Shown piece after piece: positions 1 to 11,831 of a stretch of 64,000 nt of DNA. The stretch is from NCBI RefSeq assembly GCF_029867415.1, contig NC_081182.1:9864646-9928645 (forward strand), read 5' to 3'. The stretch is from Vicia villosa (lineage: Eukaryota; Streptophyta; Magnoliopsida; Fabales; Fabaceae). The position numbers were made by a program, and so were the translations under genes. A model generated the notes under the pieces. That model made no database searches. It worked only from the letters and a program-made list of their open reading frames with translations, and was not told the origin of the DNA. Position 1 is the first letter of the stretch. Every line of letters starts with the position of its first letter.

Positions 1-329
1 CTCCGTCCATTGGTGTTCAACAAAGCCAACTCTTTGCTAGAGGATGGGAAGAAAAAAAACCTCCATAAGGACTTGTTGGAGATCGTTCAACAACAATTCT
101 ATTGGTCATTAGTTACTGCACATTTGACCTAGGTTTTATTTCAAACCTTACTATCATAGTAAATAGCAAGGAAAAAATTTAAAATTATTGGATAAAAATA
201 TTTCAACCGCATAATCACTAGCATCACACATAAACTTAAAAGGTGAATCCTATTTGGGTGTTATGAGTTTGGGCGCAATCATCACTTTTTCTTTGTAAAC
301 CCTTGAAAGATTTAAATCATTCATAATTA

Positions 330-711
330 AACTCAAACTCAATTTTTTTTTGGTAGAAGGGAGGGCCTAAGCCCAAGAAAAAAAGAACTACACAAACACC
401 CCCTTAGCAGGTGAAAACCCTATGGCATCCTCCTCGAAGAATTTAAGAACAGACTCAGGAATAAATTCAAAGATACTTAAATCTGCTCGGGCTTTCTTGC
501 CCATTTTAGCGAGCTCATCAGCACATCTGTTGGCTTCACTATAAACATGCTTAACATCCACCTGCTCAAACAAATCCAGCAAGTTCTTAATGCTTAGAAT
601 CAAGTTTCTACCAACGCTATTCCGCACCAAATCTCCAATTAAGGCTTGTCAAACTTCAAGCGAATCCACATTCACCTCCAATCTACTATAGCCTAACTCA
701 AACTCAATTTT
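330..711. repeat. Target-site duplication pair of the LINE fragment
   Basis: The 17-bp sequences at 330-346 and 695-711 are identical and flank the LINE fragment directly. Confidence 0.85.
347..694 (-). mobile_element. 5'-truncated LINE fragment (RNase H tail) with 17-bp target-site duplications
   Basis: Minus-strand translation from about 690 to 388 reads as the C-terminal part of a plant LINE RNase H domain: SRLEVNVDS, then HVYSEANRCADELAKMG. One in-frame stop lies after VDSLEV. The insert is bracketed by the 17-bp direct repeat AACTCAAACTCAATTTT at 330-346 and 695-711. The left copy is followed by extra T bases, which is the poly(A) tail of a minus-strand LINE. This is a typical short 5'-truncated insertion, here inside a gypsy pol remnant. 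Confidence 0.85.
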
Positions 712-1275
712 ATTTCATGATAAAGTTTCTTAATAGTATGGAATATTTAGAGGAGTCTTGTCGATAAAAATCATTATGACCTAAAAATATTTGTGTTCCT
801 TTAACATTTGTAGGAGGCTGTAACTTTTCTATCACATCAATTTTTTCTTTATCTACCTTAATGCCTATTGGTGAAATTTTAATAGTAAATTTATAATCTG
901 TTAAATAACTTGAAATAACATTTCTCCTAATTTAATAGTGAATTAATCTTCATTAATATTTTTAAAACAACATTGAAGTTTTCAAGGCAAGAATCATAAA
1001 TAGTGCCAAATACATAAAAATCATATAGAAATACCTTGATTGAGTTATCCATCATATAAAAAAAATAGAAATCACACAAATTTGGAATGTAGTTGGTGCA
1101 TTCTATAAACCAAATGACGTATTTTGATAACAGAAACATTAGACACATAAATTGTTGGCTTTTCTTGATCCTTTGGGTATAGCATAATATAGTTATAGCT
1201 TGAATAACCATCTTGAAAGTAATATAATGATTGACCTGTTAATTTATCCAACATTTGTTTCATGAAGGGCAAAAT

Positions 1276-1779
1276 AAAGTGGGACTTCCTTATTTCCTAA
1301 TTGAGTCTTACGCACTCACTTTGCATTCTTCACCTGCTTACAATACGAGTAGGGATAAAAAAAAATTCTTCACCGCTATCATTCTGCCTTATAATGGTAA
1401 AATTGGTACTTGTTCCTGCAAAAAAAACACTTGTTTAGTAACCCTTTTGAAGCTGGTCAGACAGGGCCACAAAATAGTCACAGTGGGTAACTTGTGTGTA
1501 TACTTTGGATATTGCTTGTCATTTTCTTTGACTGATCGTTAATTTATATAGTTTGACTTCTTGGAGGATGGTCCTCAATAAATTTAATATTCGTTAATGG
1601 TTTTTAAAGCCGATGTCCGCTTGTCGCGTATTTCGGGATCACACGACGTTGTGTCTTTAAATGCTCTTTCAGACATGTCAAAATATGGCTTCCTTCTCGC
1701 CATAAGCCGGGGAAGAGTGAATGTGTTTTATCTGGAATATATGTGTTATCTCGCACAAAACCTAGGAGATTATCCTGAC
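1276..1779. other. No gene recognised between the gypsy remnant and the minisatellite
   Basis: Open frames at 1255-1542 and 1597-1803 show no recognisable domain. The stretch may be further decayed LTR-element sequence leading into the tandem repeat that follows. Confidence 0.4.
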
Positions 1780-2021
1780 GTGTACACATTCCCCCAAGCG
1801 TGATGTCCTAGGTGCGAAGCGCTTAAGATTGCCACATAATTATCTCTGAAATCAGGGATGTACACAACCCCCCAAGTGTGAGGCTGAAGGAAGCGAAACT
1901 CTTACGATTACTACACATTGATCGTCGAAATACGGGATGTACACAACCCCCCGAGCGTGAGGCCCAAAAGGGGGTGAAAAGCTTAAGGTTGCCACGTATT
2001 TGATCTCCAAAACCTGGGATA
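1780..2021. repeat. Three-copy minisatellite of about 80 bp
   Basis: Three tandem units each start with GTACACA(A/T)(C/T)CCCC, continue with a (C/G)AAG(C/T)GTGA-like stretch and (C/T)TTA(A/C)G(A/G)TT, and end in GGGAT. They start near 1780, 1859 and 1938. They look like repeats inside an LTR or untranslated part of a retroelement, because a gypsy-type gag remnant follows downstream. Confidence 0.75.
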
Positions 2022-2178
2022 CCAACCGTCGTGTCGTGTTGATGCTACATCCTTTTGGCTTCGGTGATAGAGAAGCTCAATCATTTGTGTAATGATTACA
2101 ATTTACGGGAAACTGTTCTACTTACCTAGGGTCATGATTACTAGCCTACCAAGGAAGTTGCTGGTTTGCTGTGACTTG

Positions 2179-2181
<3 letters not shown>

Positions 2182-2218
<37 letters not shown>
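2182..2218. repeat. (AT)n microsatellite
   Basis: An uninterrupted AT dinucleotide run of about 37 bp. Confidence 0.95.
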
Positions 2219-2219
<1 letters not shown>

Positions 2220-2513
2220 CCCTCACAATGGGTTGCCAAATATCTATCTCTGTCTTTTTCCAAAAGAAAACTTGCCTCTCTTCTTTTTTATTCTTTAGTT
2301 AAATGTCAACAGCTGACGCCAGATCCTCTTTCCACTTCAAGTACTATGAACATTTTTCTTTGTTTTTGTCTTTAATTTTTTATTTATCTGCTTTTCCATG
2401 GTTATAATTTGTGAGTGTGACGATAATGAGGCGCTGGTCCCCCTTCCAATACGGATGAAATGTACGAGTTGTGGAAACAATGTGCATAACTGTCTAAATG
2501 TTCTATTGATAAA

Positions 2514-3240
2514 ATGGATTGGGATTTTGTGGCGAGGGAATTATACGACACATATTTTAATAATGATTATCTGAATAGTGACACTGATTTAGTGTCTTCT
2601 TCCTCAGGTTCCATCGAGGTTATAATGGAGCTTCCTACCGAATCTTTTAGCGATGAGGTATTGTGCTATGATTCAGAATGCCTTAATGATTCCTGGTGCT
2701 ATTTTCAAGAAAGATTGGATTTATAAGTTACTGGTGACAAGGATGATGTCGTCTTGGAGCCTTGTATATCAGGCGAGAAAGTTTGTATATGTCGCCCACC
2801 TGGTTTCCCCGAGGAGTACTTTTATTTTTATCCCAACTTTATTAAAGATTTTTGCATAGGAATTCCGTTCACCACCTTCTAGTTCGAACTGCTGAAGGTG
2901 TTAAATGTCGCCCCCTTCAAACTTCACGGTACCAGTTGAGTGTATGCATGTGCTTTCAAAGTATTACATTGGCATCTAGATATCACGCCTACTATTGGCA
3001 TATTCTTTTATTTGTATGAATCATGTGGTAGTTATAAAGGTGGTTAGGTGCTAATTAATGCCATGCATGGCCGATCTATGTCCTCGCCATATACTTCTAA
3101 TTATAAAAGTTGGAAAGGAAAATTTCTCTTGGTGAAGGGAAGCGGTCACTGCCACGAGGTTATGTACAAAGAAGATGGTGTGCACTATGTTCCCACTTAC
3201 TAGATCGAAGAAGTTGTAAACTGGGAGTGTTTAGGCTTTG
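2514..3240 (+). pseudogene. Decayed gypsy-type gag-like gene (putative PF04195-like)
   Basis: Pieces in shifting plus-strand frames resemble the plant 'putative gypsy-type transposon' gag family. First comes an acidic N-terminal part (MDWDFVARELYDTYF). Next is a segment near 2810-3020 reading EEYFYFYPNFI, GIPFTTF, LKVLNVAPFKLHG and HWHLDITPTIGIFFYLYESCG. Near 3080-3200 it reads SNYKSWKGKFLLVKG. The order of a P-F boundary, a VAP-x-L-H motif and LDI-x-PT-x-x-x-F fits that family as I recall it. Stops and frameshifts show it is not functional. Confidence 0.55.
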
Positions 3241-4250
3241 AATTAATACTGTCATAGTGAATTTCCTTTCTAACTTGGTAGCCCCTAGAGTATGTGATGT
3301 TGCAGCGAACTAAATTAACAATTCTCTGTGTTATTTATCATTCTGCAATTTTAATTTAGTACCAATTTCAATCTGCTATGCCTGATATGTTTTCGGATGT
3401 TGGAACATCTGTCTTGACATTATGTATTGTTGACTCAGTCATGTTACCATCATGTGTTGTAAGTGCTAGAATTTCAAATATACTGAACTTCACCCATTCA
3501 TACCAAACGAATAGTAATACAAAAAGAAAAATAGAACCACACAAGTTCACAAATCACACTCACTAAAGCATTGAGAAAAACCTAAAATAAAATATAAAAA
3601 ACTAAATCAACATAGATCTCAACCATCAATCTAATCTAAAATTCAACCTAAAAGATAGAAAAAATTTACGCAGACACACTGAACGAATCACAGATCGAGA
3701 TTACATAACTTATTGATGCTTCTAGTGTTAGATATGTGGCCTACTGTAAATTTTAAATCCATTTTTATTTTATACAATTGATTTTCTTTTTGTGTTTTTG
3801 ATATATTATTTTGTATTCAACTAAACAAAAGATCTACATAAAGAAAATCAAAAGACCCAGACTCGATTTTGTAGTCCTACTTCATCAGTCGTAATATAGC
3901 TATGAAGCACGATTTCTACTGAAATTATCACTCTAATTTTATTTGTTCAAATAAAATTGCAAAGTTCCAACTTTTATCTTTGATTCATTCTTTCCTCATT
4001 TCATTCTCACTACTGTTGTACTTTAAACTACAAATAAACAAATATATGTGATGAAAGTTTGTCACATCTAGTTTGAAGATAAAGGCAGAAATCATCTGGG
4101 GGAGGAGGATGTCGTTAGTGAAGAAAACATGGGGTAATAAGTCATACCATTGCTCCTTTATTTGTTAAAAATGAGATTTTCTAATAATATAATTCATTTC
4201 ATAAAAAGTATTGGAATAATTCAATTTTTTTTTAAAAAAAACTCTTCGAT
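3241..4250. other. AT-rich spacer, no gene seen
   Basis: Only short open frames on both strands, with no domain or RNA gene recognised. Confidence 0.4.
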
Positions 4251-4254
4251 TTTA

Positions 4255-4620
4255 TGGACATTTCATAGATACTATCGGATATTTGCTATTGATGACAAAT
4301 AAGTTTATTTTTTTACCGCATTTTAAAGATTTTTTCGGATTTTTCATAAATTTTTACCGCATGTTTAAAAAATGTGATAAAAATTCATACGTTTAACCGG
4401 ATTTTTGAAAAAATTAGTAATAATGCATACATTTTTTTGGATTTTTTGAAATACACGGTAAAAATGCATAAATGTTTCGGATTTTTCAAAAAATCTGATA
4501 AAAATGCTTATGTTCAACCAGGCATTTCAAAAAATCCGAAAAATACTTTGCATTATACCGGATTTTTCCAAACATGTGGAAATAAAGTTCATAATATCCG
4601 AATTTTTTGAAAAATCAAGT
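4255..4620. repeat. Degenerate tandem array of a palindromic motif
   Basis: A motif of the form (C)CGGATTTTTCAAAAAATC(C/T)G followed by ATAAAAATGCATA recurs about six to seven times at roughly 45-60-bp spacing, with substitutions. The first half is itself a near-palindrome (CGGATTTTT / AAAAATCCG). A related array lies at 22110-22510. Confidence 0.65.
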
Positions 4621-5968
4621 AGGTTAAATTTTCTATTTTTTATTTGTAGTGAAGACCAGAGGCACAAATGATATGATTGCTTGTCGATAGCGTGATAGAG
4701 CTACTGCTGCAAGGACTCGAGAGTGGCACCGATCAGTTCTCATAGGAGGCGGTTGGCTAATTAGGCTTGCTTTTGTGCACCCCGCACTATCCGACGTAAA
4801 AGATATAACTCTTCTTCTTAAGAGTTCTCGAATAGATTACATTTATAACTCGACTCATATGACATATATGATCAATTACATCCAACTATAATTAAGATGT
4901 ATCAATTACAATCAATTGTAATTACCTAATATATATCACTCATATGAATATAAATATATTCTAGTGTTGTCCCATTAGACACAACATTATACACAAATAC
5001 TTTTTCAATAATTATCAAAATATAATTTAATCTTATTGATATATTAGTTTGATAGTCAATTTAAATATGTGTCACATTACTTATAAATATGACATTATGA
5101 AAATATCTTTCAAGTAAACTTATAATCTATAAGAAACTTAAAAAAAAAACCCTACGTGTAGGTCCCAAAATAAATCTATGATAGATAACATGTCACACTT
5201 AAATCTTGAATTTCATGACTCTTAATGATAGTCTATGGTGCATGTAAATGATAGTTCATACTAAATGTAACTAATTTTATAACCAAATCCATATGACAAT
5301 TTGGTTGGATATCCTTATCCACTATTTGAATGTCCAAAACCAAACATTGAGCTAAACTTCTAACCTCTTTAGCTTGAATCCGTAGAATGAATACCTTGCT
5401 GTTAAACACCAAATCTACTACTACCTCCAATCGTTCCAATAAAATAATATTATAGTAAAATCTCCACTTATTTTATTGTTTTATTACTATCTTTTAATGA
5501 TCTAATGCTAATTATTATTGCATACATAATATGAAGTGATGAGTGTTGGTGGTACTATCTCGTTCAAACATTTCCAATTTCGATCGGTATGTCGCGGTAT
5601 TAATTACGATCATCGCAGTATAAATTAACCACAATTTATTTTTTAACATATAACAGTATCAACATATATCAATATTGTTCTGTCGCGACTGTTTTTACCG
5701 TTACAGACAGTTTTTTAAAACCCTGGTCTTGTTTCCAAATAAAATCAAGGTTTATTGAAATTTTTATGTAGCATACAATTACAACAACAATAGACTGATA
5801 GATAACACTCCATTAAGTCATAACCGATGTAATAGATAAAGCACAGTAACAATATATCACACTAATAATATGATCACAACAATTATTACAAATTACATTC
5901 ATAAACACACACCACAAATTATCATAAAATACAAGATGAATTGAAAACAGAATTTATTTTCCACCAAG
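4621..5968. other. AT-rich spacer, no gene seen
   Basis: No recognisable coding motif. It contains scattered A/T runs and a (CA)n-like stretch close to 5987-5998. Confidence 0.4.
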
Positions 5969-6050
5969 CTACAAGTCTTTGCTCCACACACACACACATA
6001 GATAAGTTGCATTGCTTAAGTTGGTTACGGAAGTGATTAATTCATCATAT

Positions 6051-6527
6051 TCAAGGGCACTTGCGTCTGCCTCCGTGGGTGGTTTGTTTGGCATAGCATG
6101 GACACACTTCTTGGCCACCGGAAGTTCCCGGTGGCACGCAGTTGCAGCGCCTGCAACAAGTTCCACATGCCCGGTGGCAGAGGCGCTGCCGAGATGCTAA
6201 ACGGCATCTCGCAGCACATGCTCCATTGCAGTCTGTAAAATTCACATCAAATACATCATTCAAATAAAAGTGCTTAAAATAAAAGTGATTATTTGTCTAT
6301 ATTAGTTATTTTTAATTACCTATCTGCTGCTGAAGCGAAACCTGAGTTTGGGAGTGTACCAGTGGTTCCTACGAAACCATGTTTTATTGAATTATAATAA
6401 AGTAACAACACTTGAAGAACAAAGAGAGCAATAATGTATATTTAATTATTACCTGTTGAGCATGAACAAGATGGAGAATGAGAAAAGATACAAAAAGAGA
6501 TGAAAGTAAAAGCTTAAAAAAAGCCAT
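6051..6527 (-). CDS. GASA/Snakin-family secreted cysteine-rich peptide, 3 exons, 101 aa
   Basis: Exons on the minus strand are 6453-6527, 6320-6368 and 6051-6232. All introns are GT-AG and the joins keep frame (25 codons, then 16 plus one base, then two bases plus 59 codons and stop). Exon 1 encodes a clean signal peptide (MAFFKLLLSSLFVSF, ending LVHAQQ). Exon 2 is a short polar linker ending LQQQI. Exon 3 encodes the GASA domain with the family's 12 cysteines: CNGACAARC, LCHRACGTCCRRCNC, then VPPGTSGGQEVCPCY and KCP at the stop. The peptide is inferred to be exported to the cell wall or apoplast. GASA peptides are known as hormone-responsive growth regulators or antimicrobial snakins; which role applies here is not visible. 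The gene looks intact. Confidence 0.93.
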
Positions 6528-6619
6528 CTCTTATGGATATAGCCAAGAGAAACTTGCTTTTGGTTACTGGAGAGGTATTGTTCTTAAGATGTGCACTGAA
6601 TTGAGAATAGAAGAGCCCT

Positions 6620-6627
6620 TATTTATA
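6620..6627 (-). promoter_or_regulatory. TATA box of the GASA gene
   Basis: The minus strand reads CTATAAATAAGG 93 bp upstream of the ATG. That predicts a start site near 6590 and a leader of about 60 nt. Confidence 0.75.
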
Positions 6628-6873
6628 GTTGAATGACAAAAGTTGAGTGCTAGCTAGCTAGGTGCTCGACTCTTTGAGTTATAGTTTTGTGTGCATAAAT
6701 AAATTTAAATTGAGTTTCAAATATACCATATAATCCATTTATTTATATTTTGTAATTTTATTTTTAAACTTGTGAGTTTAATTTTTTTTATACGTAACTT
6801 TTTTTTATTTTAAAGAAAAAAGGGAAAAAAAAATACATAACAATCAATTTAGGAGTAAAGACTTTAATACAAC

Positions 6874-7159
6874 AAATGGCGGAGCTAGAAATTTTAGGGA
6901 GCCCGGACAAAAATTTTACACCTTATTTTTACTAATTTTACACATTGTTTCTACTAATTTTACCTTTAATTTTGCCCTTGATTATGTCCAAAAAATTTAC
7001 ACCATATTTTTATTAATTTTGCCCTTAATTTTATCTAAAATTACTAATTTTGCCTCTGATGTTGTCAAAAAATCAACTATTAAGTGGGGAGTATACAACG
7101 AAAAAAAGAATTGAGCCCGGGCGCATGCCCAGGCTCGCTGGGCTGTAGCTCCGCCCCTT
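6874..7159. mobile_element. Non-autonomous hAT-like element (MITE)
   Basis: The ends are inverted: AAATGGCGGAGCTA on the left and AAGGGGCGGAGCTA on the complement of the right. The flanks carry ATACAAC at 6867-6873 and 7160-7166, a 7-bp match (7 of 8 if extended by one base). The body has repeats of TTTTACACC/TTTTTACTAATTTT and a GC-rich GCCCGGGCGCATGCCC segment near the right end. It has no coding capacity and sits in LINE-derived sequence. Confidence 0.65.
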
Positions 7160-7166
7160 ATACAAC

Positions 7167-7790
7167 CAACTAACAAAAGAAGAGAAATTAGTAGAAATTC
7201 GTCCATAAAATATCAAATTAGGACATGTCCAAAGTTTAGTAATTTTAATCCTTCTAGTACAGTCCAACGTTTAGCAACATATGCACTACAAGAACGTAAA
7301 TATCTTGCGAAGCCTCTAAGCCCCTCACTTGTACAACCTCTTAAATGACCACTTCATTGAGCTATCAAGTCATTCTTACTAGCTTCATCAGTGTTTAATC
7401 TCACTCAATTCAAAGGAGAAAGAGACCGTCTAATTTGCTTAGTCTCTCGAGGCAAATTCATCTTATTACTATACAACTCCATAGCCAAAAAAAAAAAACC
7501 TATGAGCAACTTTAGTAACATGCGTCGTCACAGAATTCTAGGTCTCACAAAATTCTCATCATGTTGTTCCTTGTTCCTTTACATTCAAGGTGCATTGTCC
7601 AAAGTTCTAACCACGACAAATCACCAGTGATACTAAAATTCAAGCGCAAATTAGTATCCACTCATTCCTTAATATTAATGGTGAAAAAAGAGCTCATCAT
7701 ATCCAACTTAACCACATTAGCTCAAATAGAAAAAGACAAAGGACTGTCACGTAAGACATGTATTTCGTTTTGGAACCATAAATGTGTGTA
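7167..7790 (-). pseudogene. Decayed LINE RNase H region
   Basis: Minus-strand translation between about 7440 and 7170 keeps GLRGFARYLRSCSAYVAK and WTVLEGLKLLNFG. This matches the plant LINE RNase H pattern (GGFA..LG.CSAFVAELW...EGLKLA). Further upstream the similarity fades. Stops and frameshifts are frequent. The hAT-like MITE at 6874-7159 interrupts its downstream side. Confidence 0.55.
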
Positions 7791-7799
7791 GGAACGACA

Positions 7800-9888
7800 A
7801 TGATAATGGATCATAGGTTCTGATCCGGTGGAGTGGGGGACCTGCAAAGTTAACACTCCAACGCTCAAGTCAGTATATGAGAAAGAAGAGTGAAATGAAA
7901 TTACATTTGAACCTTGTCACTTTTGTTCGGCATATGAGAGAGAGAGAGAGAGAGGAAAATAACAAACTTGTTGTTTGTTATCAGTGAAATACGGGAGAAC
8001 CGTTGAAAGCACTTGCAATTGAAATCACTTGTGATTATTTAGATGATAATTCTTGTGTGCTGAGAAGATTTTGGAAGGAGTGAACCCCCTTCTCAGTGGT
8101 CGACCGAGGTGGATGTGGTCGGCCCAGAACAACATGTATAATTGATTCCACAATTTGTTATATAATGACGACAAAAATATCCTCCTAATTGGATTTTATT
8201 TTTTCTCTCATTTTAAGAGTTTATTTGGTATTTAGAAATTTTAAAAAACAATTTTTTTCTCTATTTTGATAAAAGAAAATAATTTTTTATTTTTTATTTT
8301 CAAGAATTTTTTTATTTTCAGAAAAAAAAAATATTTATTTTTCATAAAATTGTTTTCTTCTAAAACATATTATTGATTTTAAAATATATATATTAAAAAT
8401 ATATTTTTTTTAAAATTGATTTAAACTTATTTCTAACTTAAATTTATTAATTAAATTGTTTATATTATATGGTTTATTTTATTAATCAATTAAATAATTT
8501 AACAATCCACTTGAAAAACATGGGTTCCGTTTGTTTAAGTTTTGAAAAATTGGATTTTTTATATTTTCAAAAATAATTTTTTAAATATTACAAGTTTTCT
8601 AAATCCATTTCATTTCTATAAATTAAAAGATTAATTTTTACATTTTATAAAAGTTTAAAACATAGTCAAAATAATAATTTTTTTAAGGAGATGTATCTCA
8701 AAAATGATTTATGAAAAACTGTTTTAGATAGTTTTAAATTTAAGTAATTTTTTAAAATTTTGATATTCAAAAAAAAATTATACCAATAGAATGAAATGCT
8801 TAAAATAATATTTTAAGGTTAATTGTTTTAAACCAATTTTTTATTTAAAACTCTTTTTAAAAAATTTGTAAAAGTTTTTTCAACTTAAATATATTACACT
8901 ATAAAATCATTTTTAAAAAAGTAAAACAAACTGTTCATAATTTGATTATAAAAAAAATGATATTCTTAGCTAAGATTGCATTATTTGGAGAGAATGAAAT
9001 AGTGGATGAATAAAAGAAAAAGTTGTTTATATTGAATACATGGAAAACAACAAGTGGTGAATTATTACTATAAAAACAAACATATTTGCTAAGTGGACGG
9101 TCGGCAACTTAGGCTTTGAGAGATGGTGATGGATACATTTGGATGATGCAATGAAGCATGAAGATAATGTAGATAACACTGTAAACTGAAAAATAGGAAA
9201 AGGAGTTAAGAAGCCAATTTAGCCAGCTGTATATGTCTTGGTACCATAGCTGTAATATGGTAACAACAGGTTATCTTTGTCTATCTTGTTCAATAACAAT
9301 GCAGACAAAACTTTAATGGACATATGGAATAGTGTATATGTTAACCATTTATTAAGAATTTATGAAATGCTTGGTATAATAAGTAAAGTTTGTTTGGAGT
9401 AATAGTTTACTTTGAATGTTATTACAAGTATATAATTAGTATTAAGTGGTAGTCGCTTGTATGGTTGTATTAGTACAATGAAAATTATGTCTTAAGTGGA
9501 CCAATGGCCTCAATGGTTAGCTGAAATAGAGCACCGCAGAACTTCTGCAGAGTCTAGCTCTGGTGAGCTCTAGTGAACTCATAACATACTTGTTAACACC
9601 CAAATCAATGTTTAATTAGTATGATTAAGAGAAAGTAAAGCTTACAAATAGTATATATAGAGTGATGCTTATTAAATTATAAGTCTAATTTTATAAAATT
9701 GAGCAAATAGTTTATATATAATGACATTCAATAATTTATAAGTTCAATTTTATAAGATTGAGGTAGATTTCAAATAGTACAAAAGTGTGAAGTTTCTTAG
9801 CCAAAACAGCATAGTTAAAATGGACCCAAAAAATGGATTTTCTCTTCACTTGGACGAGTTTGAACTTGGTTGAGCTTACTTCGTAACA
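7800..9888. other. AT-rich spacer with LTR-like fragment, no gene seen
   Basis: About 7800-8150 has the look of LTR sequence (a GA microsatellite at 7935-7954, a GGTCGACCGAGGTGG stretch, AGAACAACATGTA). From 8200 to 8960 it is extremely A/T-rich and low in complexity. No coding signal was found. Confidence 0.4.
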
Positions 9889-10111
9889 AAATTCTAGAGT
9901 TGGCACACCATGTCAAACATGAATTCATTAGGTCTTGCCAAGGAGTCTCCTCCCTAGAATAAGCATATGAAAATTTTGTTTTGTGAATGAAAGAAACTCA
10001 AAATTCTAGAGTTGGCACACCATGCCAAACATGAATTCAGTATATCTTGCCAAGGAGTCTCCTCCCTAGAATGAGCATATGAAAATTTTGTTTTGTAAAT
10101 GAAAGAAACTC
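9889..10111. repeat. Two-copy tandem duplication, unit about 112 bp
   Basis: The unit beginning AAATTCTAGAGTTGGCACAC and ending GAATGAAAGAAACTC occurs back to back, starting at about 9889 and 10001, with only a few differences. Confidence 0.9.
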
Positions 10112-11430
10112 CGCTTAGGATTGTTTATGGTTTGATATTGAATTAAACGCCTTTCATTTTATCCTAATGAAAGATGAATTTCATTGCATTTTGTTTAATG
10201 AGTTGTTTTACACAATGACATGGTACATGCATTTATAATAGTGTACACTAGTTTCTTTTGCATTTTTGCTACATTACTACACGCGCTCTAGAGTTACGTT
10301 TTGCTTTAGCATTTTATATACATGGTGCACCTCTTATACTACTCCCCCATTAGGTCAATGAAGGATATAAGAAGCGACTTTGAGCTAGGTGTGAAGATCA
10401 GGAACATTTGTTGTGCCAAAAGGCTTTGTAAGATTATCTGCAACATGTACACTATTAGAGATATGTTGGATCTTCATCTTGTTAGCTATGACCTTCTCCC
10501 TCACAAAGTGTATGTCTAGCTCAATATGTTTCATATGCCCATGAAGTATCAGATTGTGAGACAGAAACACAACATTATAATTATCACAGAGAAGTGTGGG
10601 AGGCAAGAAATGGACTGCAAACTCAGTCAAGAAAGGGTCTAACTAGAGAAGCTCTAAAATTGTGTGTTCTAAGACACGATACTCTGCCTCGATTAGCAAC
10701 ATGAGGTTGTTTTTTGGAGCTTCATGATACAAGGTAAGTTCCAAAGAAGATGCAAGAAGCAGAGGTAAACCTACTATCATTCGGATCCTCATCCAATTTG
10801 AGTCATTATAAGCCCTTAAAGAAAACTTGTGTTAGGATTCTATTGACCACAAACTAATGAGAGTCCAAAAGAGAGGCCATAATTTGATAAACCTTCTTTA
10901 CACTGAAAGCAATATTTGACCTAGTAAGAGTCACGTATTGGAGAGCACATACCATAGATCGTTACAGGTGAGGGTCTGAGAAGGAATATAAGTCATGTTT
11001 GCTCAATTTGCAGTTGTTCATCATAGTAGTGGATACGCCATTTGCATTGTTCATTTTGACTCGAGTAAGAAGATCTATAATATACTTGGATTGTGTGAGG
11101 AGCATAAAGTCGTCAAGTGCTTTACCTCAATATCTAAGAAATGCTTTGATTTTCCTATAGCCTTTTTAGTGCAAATGTGGCATGAAAAGCATCAATCAAC
11201 TTGTGAATCAGAATAGATGATGACCATGTGACGAGAATGTCATCAACATAGACTAGTCTATAAATAGTTAGGCCTTGATGGAAATAAATGAATGAATAAT
11301 CCAATCAAATTCACAAGTTGATTAATTCTATGCTTGAGTAAATTTCGCATACCATGCTCATTGAACTTGCCTGAGGCCATAGGCTTTATTCAATTTGCAA
11401 ACTAAAGTTGAATCTTATTTTTCAAAGCCG

Positions 11431-11573
11431 GGTGGTTGAGACATATACACGTATTTTTGAAGAGTCGTTTGGAGAAGACATTATTAATGTCAATTTGTTG
11501 TATGGTGGTTGAGACATATACACATATTTTTGAAGAGTCATTGAGGAAGACATTATTAATGTCAATTTGTTGT
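11431..11573. repeat. Tandem duplication, unit 73 bp, inside the copia remnant
   Basis: GGTGGTTGAGACATATACAC begins units at 11431 and 11504; both units end in GTCAATTTGTTGTA. Confidence 0.9.
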
Positions 11574-11648
11574 AAGCCTCATTGAGGCCAGAGTCAAACT
11601 GTTGATGATACCTTTGACTATAAGTCGAACTTTGTACTTGTTGACTGT

Positions 11649-11731
11649 CCCATCAAAATTCTCCTTCACTTTGAAGATCCATTTGCTAATTATCCCATCA
11701 AGATTCTTCTTCACTTTGAAGACCCATTTGC
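11649..11731. repeat. Tandem duplication, unit 45 bp, inside the copia remnant
   Basis: CCCATCAA(A/G)ATTCT(C/T)CTTCAC is followed by TTTGAAGA(T/C)CCATTTGC in two adjacent copies. This duplicates the KWVFKVK-coding segment. Confidence 0.85.
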
Positions 11732-11831
11732 ACTCAACTTGTTGGGTTCAGTGGATTCTTGTGCTTCCAAACCAAACCAATTCTAAAATTAAAGAATTGA
11801 AGTGCTTATATATATTTCAATTCTGACTGAA

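Larger units (their letters stand above)
1..1275 (-). pseudogene. Ty3/gypsy pol remnant, interrupted by a LINE fragment
   Basis: Minus-strand translation gives decayed pol pieces. At about 1275-1070 there is a reverse-transcriptase segment with LPFMKQMLDKL-like and YFQDGYSSYN motifs and PKDQEKPT. At about 1040-930 there is an equivalent of the catalytic-box region (KVFLYDFYVFG, then CLENFNVVLK); the usual MDDF aspartates are lost. At about 280-190 an RNase H start reads FKFMCDASDYAVEIFL. Their order matches Ty3/gypsy pol, probably Athila-like. Frames shift and stops occur, so it is dead. The RT and RNase H parts are split by the LINE insertion at 347-694, which is therefore younger. The left end runs off the window. 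Confidence 0.75.
10385..11780 (-). pseudogene. Ty1/copia pol remnant (RT and RNase H)
   Basis: On the minus strand, CKWVFKVKKNLDG (the RT start) lies near 11735-11695. The catalytic YVDD box lies at 11239-11250 within LVYVDDILVT. The RNase H end at 10630-10385 reads PPTLLCDNYNVVFLSHN, HIELDIHFVREKV and ADNLTKPFG. The order and motifs are diagnostic of copia pol. It is littered with frameshifts. Three local tandem duplications occur in or next to it: 9889-10111, 11431-11573 and 11649-11731. Confidence 0.85.
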
